Assembly: GCA_016946835.1 (NCBI GenBank)
Contig: JACVTC010000253.1
Coordinates: forward strand, 22,880-86,879
Direction of reading: 5' to 3'
From: Neocallimastix lanati (nom. inval.)
Taxonomy: Eukaryota > Neocallimastigomycota > Neocallimastigomycetes > Neocallimastigales > Neocallimastigaceae
DNA: 64,000 nt
Shown here in pieces: positions 42,201 to 50,400 of this stretch. Each line of letters opens with the position of its first letter. Within the stretch, counting starts at the first letter, position 1. A model generated the notes under the pieces. It made no database searches and was not told the DNA's origin. It saw only the letters and a list, made by a program, of their open reading frames with translations. The position numbers and the translations under genes are program-made.

Positions 42201-42322
42201 ACACAATTTTCATCGGCAGCAGCTAATATTTGTATTACAAAATCAGTAGGAGTATGATTTTGTCCACTACAGAAAACTTTAATAACAAAGAAGAAAATTA
42301 AAACAATTAATTTTAATTTCAT
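36278..42322 (-). CDS. Giant secreted Asn-rich protein of 2014 residues, function unknown
   Basis: An uninterrupted 2014-residue frame with a clear signal peptide (MKLKLIVLIFFFVIKVFCSG). I recognise no enzyme domain. The sequence is rich in Asn, Asp, Lys and Ile, looks largely helical and has few cysteines, so it may be a long rod-like or multi-helical extracellular protein. Two adjacent copies of an 81-residue unit occur near residues 680-840 (TLIDENMNDDDINKLKKMLD in the first). Lys-Arg pairs near 613 (VRVKRAINAVL) and 1279 (ISKRASSGN) are possible Kex2-type sites. A C-rich GNCQF...GNSCH patch surrounds the second. It lies in a block with lectins, so a role at the cell surface or as a secreted effector is plausible. 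It could be a toxin, an adhesin or a matrix protein; the sequence does not decide. Confidence 0.85.
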   Translation of the reverse strand: MKLKLIVLIFFFVIKVFCSGQNHTPTDFVIQILAAADENCVHKSKCRPRLDPETGKPYIFNIRDNNENNRSSNNLIDVSIYDIIPELRFLSEKDAIKYYENVLFPAAKRAFNEYFELENFDDLNDFDDMSENEKLLIQNIIIEKINDVTNGRDVIRELLSSSGNNENIAFINDGKSKTINYYGDDKNTNLFHEAFIDYMNNRITKVENVLNKFKVDKNKISKNVIKAIFTTCKQRITCNHYFENVDANKVKFTIIKSETDNNEKNYHLVINDQNNERLIHPFTIKESYSDGKQKLTINTNFIHKEIPFYNKINYSDNNIKNSINNMIENRINNIMNEANTRYSYIKNGYQKNTSFMLDIGSYFSNINDQEVLDRIRNRLYEMLHNYINSNNDQGVSNYSIQILTNKVMEKILNIAENGVFNEEEYKNKIRNFLEEDINIVNDNLVNELINNLNSETVSVNGKNISVLEFMNNLNHDRNNGYNYNAININSEILLSEKLNQIVDNTLTSNGLGNIENRNEKINRISKKIYEENFIMNKKIEYSDSKFIKSIKDALDGHNNNVNNAQLAERIFNEFKRDVYSDRDGNLLIDTLNSDSRNNNNNLLSIYQVRVKRAINAVLGLDNNSNEYNNVAQNIINSNKKLNSPNNNDFIVKSILNNLFIKDYENLNQINNSFDLSIIERTLIDENMNDDDINKLKKMLDNNIDINEEYKNQIVNRMKNHEPITNNGNDRPLRNAIINILDRKCFYQDLNINLFDMNLIKRTLIDRNMNDDDIKKLKKMLDNYIDINEEYKDQIVERMRQHKPITNNGNDKPLRNAITNILNHKCFNQLFNENINSISFATNDNDGNTKTLHSITNCFNKNINNPNNSGNNGYLEDYEYDVMVKSGAIFSKVSAGKDQDLYIPQENDIDLGNRVHFNAIGYCYKNSETDEILIDKTKLNNNIVGKYLYNKDECSNSLENFLNSLIDTQKNENLNEQLNELYITLINNENYFNPDGSKFNDPNHWRNTMLLYNMVDLYEKSCKNYQSMQSLYKRLKNYDGMDQKELAEKLANLYTVQQLSNNKNGNIKKGLKLDDITYSDLQNKIEIALNEPYEENNKKFLKDITNRLREDLKKTESTIKTANKLINFVEKNDYDVNEQRSYLKQKNVDNSIIKSFNNLKNTFNNKFPKLDFYDNVLWKDSNKNLKTTESISSDLLNTINDERRESDIRNKEINVQMVKGMNEKGLQQRLYAINRDGSAIGYSIEKDHLVRIKNQMGLYENVVSNANRGSSGNCQFHKISKRASSGNSCHTVPKIITNVDVDKISLETLKSFKDKGIDHKIFPNYNSVSDISNPKNLYENSESIADVWKKLTNTYYEHIHEFSESESEVFLANFNIVINEYKNMLSDSDYVNDPLNKNITPEMVSSMETDLTRSYNYHYEHFGEESDNSLRRYRMDYNKNSQSKLNREKFIHTLNSIKRIVSQNEGNPIDSIGTKIDGNSMSSEIDPNSIVFDSVDIKEAVEKLIKKIPSLDETYNDDLINIYDNLSELHSINEMEYGLNQNTSVNSEIVHRLYNAISEKLAIENSFSKNVKQSENIVKVPGLEPAENVNILDAIKDNSISADDKKFILKGMEHQINNSPSKYLDNKLYKLINNINTHINNQIDELKKFSSHIGHELATLNIVSLSSAYNDLAATAIYNNKIYSNDINNNSPINIIEFDNEFNNRVNFVMNRQFNEAMLTIAKANPSLYNSDIKINSGNKFIWGGNTVYEASNTVLSKFNKDGTSFTSKAEFVSQLINNADDSTYRILQQSYSLKYNYVNYQSPASRDQNHINELEHNYNKLRFKHVQKNIQSIDTYHSSQFFSALSVVASYNPNLTPLATEDDNKNIVNVRTMYKGASNYKEMFTAMNEFETNLKNSNQLTDDIKSKINNAANKFTSDIQITSYKLAKMAGRENQNTFSTFTNEFSIVTKCVSGYINNNAQLFNNERGVPQFKYNQNTLNVVHNHNLINNNINKNNKELRISHNKSITKTTGKK
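39850..40310 (-). repeat. Two tandem copies of an 81-residue (243-bp) unit within the 2014-residue protein gene
   Basis: The units share TLIDxNMNDDDIxKLKKMLD, then DINEEYKxQIVxRM and PITNNGNDxPLRNAI, and are strongly similar at DNA level as well. This points to a recent in-frame duplication and suggests the unit is a folded helical module. Confidence 0.85.
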
Positions 42323-42822
42323 ATTAAATTTTAATAATTTTTATACATACAAATATAAACTATAATTTATCATTTTAAAAAAAAAAATTATTTTTTTTTT
42401 TTATTTTTTATCTAAAAATTAATATTTTATTTTAATATATAAAATTAACAAATTTCTAATAAATAATAAGAAATTTTAAATGTCAAATAATGGATTTTTC
42501 AAGGAGATTTATTAAATTTTAATTATTTTACAGATTTTAAAAAAATTACGTTAAATAATTTAACAAAATAATTAGGCTTGTTAAATGCTAATAATTTTGA
42601 CAGATTTATAAATACTTAAGATTAATAAATTATAAAAATATAATAGATTTCAATAATAATAAGGCTTATTAATTGTTAATAATTTAGCAGATTTTAAAAT
42701 AATGAAGCTTATTTATTGTTCATATTTTATTAGTTTTTTTATTAATTTATAATTTAAAGAAAAATATTTAAAATGATAAAAAGAAATAGTTATATTTAAA
42801 TTTAAATATAAAATATTAAATT
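42323..42822. other. Divergent intergenic region with degenerate iteron-like repeats
   Basis: The giant secreted-protein gene and the LRR gene diverge from here. Four imperfect copies of an element built on AAGGCTTATTAATTGTTAAT and CAGATTTT lie near 42499-42540, 42572-42607, 42660-42695 and 42703-42735. TATATTTAAATTTAAATATA lies just before the LRR start. This is a candidate shared control region or origin. Confidence 0.5.
42499..42735 (+). repeat. Four degenerate direct repeats (iteron-like)
   Basis: The two best copies, starting at 42572 and 42660, read TTAGGCTTGTTAAATGCTAA and TAAGGCTTATTAATTGTTAA, each followed by TAATTT and CAGATTT. The outer two are weaker. The G/C-bearing GGCTT and CAG words stand out from the surrounding A/T, which argues against chance similarity of plain A/T sequence. 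Confidence 0.6.
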
Positions 42823-44202
42823 ATGAATTATTATAGAAAAATAATTAAAGATATAAATCAGTTAAATAATCAAGAGGAATTAGTAAATGTAACATGGTTA
42901 GAAGTTGAAATTCGTGAATTGGAAAGATATCCTGAGGAAATCTTTTCAGTGTTAAAACATTTAAAAAGATTTAGTAGTGGTTGTAATAATATACAAGTTC
43001 TTCCGACGGGCTTGTGGAATTTAGAAAATTTAAAATGTTTAACAATTAATTCTTATAGAATTAAAAATATTCCAGATGATATTAAAAGATTAAAAAATTT
43101 AGAAGATATAACACTTCAGTTTAATGAAATGAGGACTTTACCTAAAAGTATAAAATATTTGAAAAAACTAAAATATATAGACCTTTCTTTTTCGCCTAAT
43201 TTTAATTCACTTCCGGAAGAAATTGGTTATTTAGAAAATTTAACTCAAATAATAATTGTAAAAACGAAATTAAAAACACTTCCTAAAGGAATAGGTAGTT
43301 TAATTAATTTGGAAATATTAAATGTAAGTTTCAATTTAATTGAAGAAATTCCGAAAGAAATTTGTAACTTAAAGAAATTAAAAGAGTTTCAGATTGCCAG
43401 AAATAAAATAATAATTATTCCAAAAGAAATTAGTGGATTATTATCATTAGAATTATTTAATTTGAGTTCGAATAAATTTGAATATGTTCCTGATGAAATT
43501 AAATATCTTAAAAATTTAAAACTTTTAAAATTACAATTTAATGATAATTTACTTTGTATTCCTACTAGAGCAATAGATGGTTTAGAAAATTTAACATATT
43601 TAATTGTAGATGAACGATTTTCTCTCGAGAAAGTTTTAAAAAATGACTTTGAAACGGAGGATGAATTTTATGGTTATTATAATTTAAATAAATATAGTGG
43701 CTATCATTCTGATTTTTATAAGAATATTAAATTATTAAATTTAAGTCATCATCATTTAGAAAAATTACCTTATGATATAATAAATATGCACAATTTAAGA
43801 GAAATAGATATTCACAGTAATAATTTAACTCATTTAACCCCTCTTATATCAAATTTAATTCGTGTAAGAATATTATATTTACATAAAAATAAATTTAGTT
43901 ATCTTTCTGAAAAAATATTTAAAATGCCAAAAATAAGAGAAATTGTTGTGGAAGGATATTTAATACCAAGTTCTATTTTAAAGGATTTTTCAATTAATTT
44001 AAAATATTTATATATAAATAAAAATTATATATTTCCTTTACTTTTGAAAGGAAAATATAAAACATTCTTAAGTACAACTGAATTAAATATTTTACATCTC
44101 AAAACTAGTCATAGAATATATAGGATTTCATTCGTTAATAAAAAAGTAATTTATTATAAAAGAAATGAAAATAAAAGTAAATATACCTATTATGACATGT
44201 AG
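42823..44202 (+). CDS. Cytosolic leucine-rich-repeat protein
   Basis: A 459-residue protein made of leucine-rich repeats of about 23 residues, each of the form LPxxIxxLxxLxxLxLxxNxI. About nine repeats lie in residues 35-260 and about four more in 295-385, separated by a charged non-repeat stretch (about 265-295). There is no signal peptide or membrane segment, so it should stay inside the cell, unlike its neighbours. The repeat type is that of Ras-suppressor or plant intracellular LRR proteins, which bind protein partners. It ends with TAG, while most genes here end with TAA. Its position between two giant secreted-protein genes suggests a regulator or immunity-type partner; that is inference. 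A gene captured from the host is also possible. Confidence 0.9.
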   Translation: MNYYRKIIKDINQLNNQEELVNVTWLEVEIRELERYPEEIFSVLKHLKRFSSGCNNIQVLPTGLWNLENLKCLTINSYRIKNIPDDIKRLKNLEDITLQFNEMRTLPKSIKYLKKLKYIDLSFSPNFNSLPEEIGYLENLTQIIIVKTKLKTLPKGIGSLINLEILNVSFNLIEEIPKEICNLKKLKEFQIARNKIIIIPKEISGLLSLELFNLSSNKFEYVPDEIKYLKNLKLLKLQFNDNLLCIPTRAIDGLENLTYLIVDERFSLEKVLKNDFETEDEFYGYYNLNKYSGYHSDFYKNIKLLNLSHHHLEKLPYDIINMHNLREIDIHSNNLTHLTPLISNLIRVRILYLHKNKFSYLSEKIFKMPKIREIVVEGYLIPSSILKDFSINLKYLYINKNYIFPLLLKGKYKTFLSTTELNILHLKTSHRIYRISFVNKKVIYYKRNENKSKYTYYDM

Positions 44203-44301
44203 AAAAAAATTATTTATTATGTATGATGATAATAATTATATATAATAGAAACTTTTTGTAATATTAAAAATTATTTTAATAAAATAATTTTTTATTAATA
44301 G

Positions 44302-44325
<24 letters not shown>
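44302..44325. repeat. Poly-T tract in the spacer before the large lectin gene
   Basis: A run of 24 T in the 251-base spacer 44203-44453, which also carries further T- and A-runs. It may serve 3'-end formation of the LRR gene or simply reflect slippage in A/T-rich DNA. Confidence 0.7.
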
Positions 44326-44332
<7 letters not shown>

Positions 44333-44453
44333 AAAATAAAGAGGTATTTTTTTTTTTAAATTTTTATTTTAAAATTTTTTTTTTATAAAATGATTTTATC
44401 ATAATTCTTTAGGATTTACAAAAAAAAAAAAAAAAAATAAATTATAATATAAT

Positions 44454-47400
44454 ATGAAATTGCTTATCATTTTTGCATTTTTAGTTTCTTTTAATTTTAT
44501 TTTAGCAAAGAAACCAAAGATATTTTGTCGTTATAATCATCAAGGGATTTCAAAAGTTTATGATCCAGCGTATTTTGATGATCAAGGTCAAATTGTTTAT
44601 GCGCAAACTATTGAAGAATATGCTAAAATATTAGGACCAACATGGTATGGTGTTTCATGGTGTGATAATAGTACTATGGTTAATAGTATAGGATTATATT
44701 TTGATATATCTAAAATTCAAGAAAAATTAAATAAAAGAGACAATGAAGGTAATGAGACAAATAACAATATAGATAACGATTCCGACACTACTACTAATAA
44801 TAATCAATTCAAAGATAATTATTTATCAAGAGATAGAGATAATATTGAAGAATATAAAAAAAATGCTGAAAAATATATTGAAGAGATTTATAAAGAATTA
44901 AAAAATAGTGAAAAACAATGTATTCCATTGGTTAGTGTAAATCCTGCATTTAATCCATATCATAAATCCTTGATAATTGGTATAGAAGGATCGCCTAACA
45001 TTAGAGATGTTACAGGTAGTTATATTAATTTTGCAGATACAGTAGTGGAATCAGTTATAGATTATAATAATTTTAGTGGAGATTTTTCAAGAAATATTGC
45101 ACAATGCGCAGGAGTTAACAATTGCAAAGGATGTACAATAATTTGTAACGCACTTATTTCGACAACCATAGAAAACCAATATTCCATAACATCGTCCGAT
45201 GGAAGTTCAGTTACACGTTCCATAGGCGATATTACAAGTGATTCTAATACATTAACTAATGATATATCTAATACAATTGAAGTAGCTAAATCTTTAACTA
45301 AATCTAATAGTATTAGCGGATCCGATGGAGAATCAGGTACATCGTCTTTAGAAATTGCTATTGCGATGGCTCAATCTAAATCAAATACAGTTTCTGATGA
45401 AGGAAGTAATACCCACAATGAAGAGTATTCCGAATCCAATATTCATTCCATATCTGAAGAAGACAGTCATGCCGTAACTAATACAGAAGGTAAAACTAAT
45501 GAATTAAATTGGAATTATTATAAAGAACATTCAGGTACTAAAGAATATTCCTATGTAAGTAAAGATGATTATGATTATTATAATAATCAATATGAAGAAG
45601 TAAAAAAACCAGATTATGTTAAAAGTAAATATGAAAAACGACAATTAGGTGCATTATTTAAATTTGTAATAAATGCTGCTGTTAAAAATGGAAGTAAGGT
45701 ATTTAAAACAGGTGCTAAAGGTGCTAAAGGTGCTAAAGCTTCTGAAGCAGCTAAGGAATTTGCAAAAAATACATATGAACTCGGAACTCTAGGAGCTTCA
45801 GAATCAAGTATTATTGGAGGTACTGAGGAAGACTTAAAACTTACTGAGGAAAAACTTTATGAAAAATATGGAAGAAATAGAGTTCAAAAAATATATGATT
45901 TAAGGGATATGCCAGTAAATGATCCAACTTATAAACCTAAAATAACTTACTTAATTGAAGAAGAAACAGACAGTTCCGATAATACAGGGAACACAGTTAA
46001 ACGAGCTGTCAAATCCAATCCTAAAAATACTAATAAAGGTGATAATAAAAGTCAAAATAATAATGGAAATAAGTCAGGTGAAAATAAAAGTCAAAATAAT
46101 AAAGATGATAAGTCAGATGATAATAAAAGTCAAAATAATAAAAGTACTGGTAATGACAAGGTAAATACCGGAATTAATGCAGCAGATACTGCTATATCAT
46201 ATGAATCATTAAAACAAGAAAAAGAAATTGCAGATAGGGAACATGATCAAACAGAAGAATGGAATCGATGGAACTATTGGCAAACAGAGAATTGGAATAG
46301 ATGGGATTATTGGCAAACCGAAAATTGGAATAGATGGAACTATTGGCAAACGGAAGATTGGAATAATAAAAATTATAAACAGACAGAAAAATGGAATGAG
46401 AGAAATTATGATCAAACAGAAAAATGGAATAATGCTAATTACCAACAAACCGAAAAATGGAACGAAAAAAATTATGACCAAACAGAGTACTGGAATAATG
46501 CTAATTATCAACAAACCGAATCGTGGAATTTGAAAAATTATCAACAAACGGAAGAATGGAATTGGAAAACATTTAATCAAACAGAATATTGGAATATGGA
46601 AAATGAAATTACTCAGTTTGAGTTAGCTAATTTTAATTATGATACTCAAGAATATTTTACAGAAAGAGAGGAAAGAGCAAGTTTAATTATGGCTTTAACA
46701 GGAACTCATTCTACAAGTAATAGTGATGTTGAAGGGTCATCGGATGGAGGAGCGAAAATTAATTCTAAAGAAACTTCAAGATATAATTCAAAAACATCTA
46801 GTGAAATGAATCAAGATCAAATTACCAATGGTTATTCTGATGCTTACACCATTGGACATACTGAAACATCATCACAAGAAAATTCACAAACAGATACTAT
46901 TTCTAATATCTTAACTAATACATGGAGCAGTGAACATGGATGGGGTCAAGAAGAATCTGAATCAGAAACTAAAAGCAATGGCAGAACATTTGGTAAAAGT
47001 ACATCTAATACAACTTCTAAAGAAGTATCAATTGAAGATTCAAAAACTATTTCTAAAGATAATACAATCAGTAGAGTTAAATCTAATAGTGTTACTTATT
47101 CTGTCAATCAACAATTATCAAATACACCTACAGATGATGGATGCTACGAATATGAAGTTACTCCTAAACTTACATCCGAAGCTGTTATATGGGCATGTGG
47201 AGTTAATGATGATTATGAAGGGGATCATGTTGAATTTTATACTTCAGAAGTGACAAAAAATATAGGCAATAAATTTATTATCAACAAAACTGGGTGTTCA
47301 TATAGAGAGAAAAAAACAGAAATTGAAATAAATAATAATGACATATATAAAATCCAAAAAGCATCTAATGGTGGAGTGGCTAATTTTATTTCTTCAGGTG

Positions 47401-50400
47401 AAGAATTAATAGCACCATTATTTGATATAGGTGGTAATAATTATGGAGAATCTGTAATTTCTACAAATAATCCTAAACATCCCTGGTATTTCGGTATTTT
47501 ACCATCTGGTAAACTAGCTCTTTGTGAAAATGAATTTGATGAAAAGCATATTAAATGGTCTACTGAAACAACTATACCTAATACTGATGAAATGAATGCT
47601 AATCAACTCGGTTTGAAATTGAAAATCGCAGACAATGGTCATTTAGTAATGACAGCCAAAAATATATTAAAGGAATATGATATAAAAAACGATGATCTAT
47701 ATAAAGTTGATATTTCTCAAGAAATTATTGTATGGGATTCTTTACCTAAAGACTTACCTTTTAATGTTGGCCATTATGGTACTAGAGGATATACATTAAT
47801 TATACTTGAAAATGGTAGTAGTGATTGTCAAGTTATTTTATATGACGGATTATATGCGCCAATATGGAAAATTAGTTCTAAAACAGGTGCATCATATAAA
47901 GGTTATGCTTTCCCATTAGAATATAATTTTCCATTAAAATTTAAAACTAATCGTACAAATAAATATGATAAACATAATTATATTCCAAATACTGTAAAAG
48001 CGAAATATTCTTCTGCAATATTATTTGATTGTGATATTATTATTAACCAAGAAGAATATATGGTATCTGATAATGGTGTTTTTAAAGCTTATTTACAGCC
48101 TTCTGGTAATTTAGTGGTAAAAGAATACGAAAGAACTTTATGGTCAACTAATACAGCAAATGTTGGACCATTTTCTCCTCCATATACTATTTCATTATCT
48201 CCAATTGGTGAATTAGTTATAAGAGATATGCATAAGTATATTGTATGGCGTACTATTAATCCTTATAATATATCGGAAGAATTTATTAAAACTAACAATT
48301 CTAATAAAACTAAAAGAAATGATGATGACGAACTATATTTTGATGATGAACCTATAATCTTTGATGACGATCTTATAAACTATGATAATGATACTAATAA
48401 TGATGAAAATAATAATAAAACCCCTAATGATGATAATAATAATAATAAAACTCCTATTGATGATAATAATAATAATAAAACTCCTATTGATGATAATAAT
48501 AATAATAAAACTCCTATTGATGATAATAATAATAATAAAACTCCTATTGATGATAATAATAATAAAGCCGATATTGATAATAAAAATGATAATTCTGGTA
48601 AACCTGTTAATAATAATAGTACAGATAAGCCTATTGAAAATAATGACAATAATCTTTATTATAAATTAAAATTAACAGATAATGGAGAATTGAAAATTAT
48701 TGATAATTATGAAAATATTATTTGGAGTAGTTTATTTGTAAGGAAAAATAATTATCATATGAGATATGTAGAACCGTTAGTTTATTCTATTACTTCTTGT
48801 AACGAAAATCCCAGATTACCTTACGTCTATAATATACATAGTTATGAACAACCGGAACATAGGAACATAATAGTAGACCCATATTTTAATAATTTATTAC
48901 CAGGTGAAAAATTAAGATTTGAACATAATAATGAATCATATTTAGCTGTAACTGATTCAGAATTAATATGGAATAATTTTGTAAAAAACGAAACAATTGC
49001 TACATGTTCAAAAATTAAAGAATTAAAGTTATTAGATAATGGCTTATTTTTGTATTGTGAGGATAAAACCGAAACCATAGCTTCTTTAGATTATAACAAG
49101 AAATATACTTTAACCATAAAGAAAAATCTAAGAAATAATGAATATAAATTAATTATAATGGATATGACAACACATAAAGTAGAATGGGGTTATCCACCGG
49201 TTAAATTTTTAAATTCAGTAGAAAGTAAATTACATAAATATATGGGTCGTATTGATATAGCTAATTCTTTTACTACATACGATAGATTATTATCTATAAA
49301 TGGTGATGGAAATTTTGCTTATATTTCTAATCTGTATGGTTTACAATTAATTGGTAAAGGCTTTTTCAATGAAATTTACCAAATGATGATTTTTGAAAAT
49401 ATGTTTGTTATTAATGCTAAGATAATTGTTCATAGTGATGAACGATTAAAATTAATATACGATAGTGAACCAAATTCATTATTACTCACAAATTACAATG
49501 AAAATATTATTTGGAGGTATGATGGATATATATATTGTGATGTTTTATCATCATCTGACGAAAATTGTAATAGCATCTATTCTCTATCACCATTATACAA
49601 TAAAGATAATAATAAATGGCTTCATTTAAATGATAACGGTATATTATTTGGAGAATTTTATGTAGAATTAATGAATCTTAATGATTATCTAAAAACAAAT
49701 GATGTTATATATTCTCTTAGAGTTACTGAAGATGGCGATATTCTTGTAAATAAAGATAAATATTTACATAAAGAGTATTACAGAAAAGAGAAATTATATA
49801 CATTAGAAGTATTAGAGGATGGCTTAACCTTAGCATTAAAATCGTCAAGAGGTGAATATAAATGGTGTAATAACTATATTAATAATAGACCTTTGTATGC
49901 AGGTAGAATTTATATTGGGGATTCTTTTGAAGAAGGAGAAATGTTATATTGTCAAAATTATTCTTTAATTGTTCTTGAAGGTAATTTAATTTATAGAAAT
50001 CATGTAGATGGTACTGAAAAAGTAGTATATAGTGTTCCTAATGTTAGATTGACTTCATTAGCCGTTACTGATAGAAATATTGTATTATTATCCGATAATA
50101 AAGTTCAATATATTTTATCTGATAACATTGCTGAAAGTAATACTAATTCTTTTCTTTCATGTGATTTCTCAGATAATTCAGTATATTGGGATGATGGTAA
50201 TGGTAAGGTATTATGGAAATATTCTATAAATAATTCATCTAATTCTAAATCAAATGCTGTTTTGTTGTATAATAAGTATTACAACAAATGTTTATATGCT
50301 GAACCTTATACAAATGAACCTATAACTTATGAAGATTGTAAAAATAAGGATAAATATAAATGGTATTATGTTAATATCGATGGTAGCACTTATTTTAAAT

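Noticed and set aside
46209-46580. Open frames on both strands across the 11-residue repeat block of the large lectin
   Set aside because: They mirror the tandem repeat in other frames, with monotonous Ile/Pro/Lys translations. The lectin frame is continuous through 2065 codons with a signal peptide and lectin strands.
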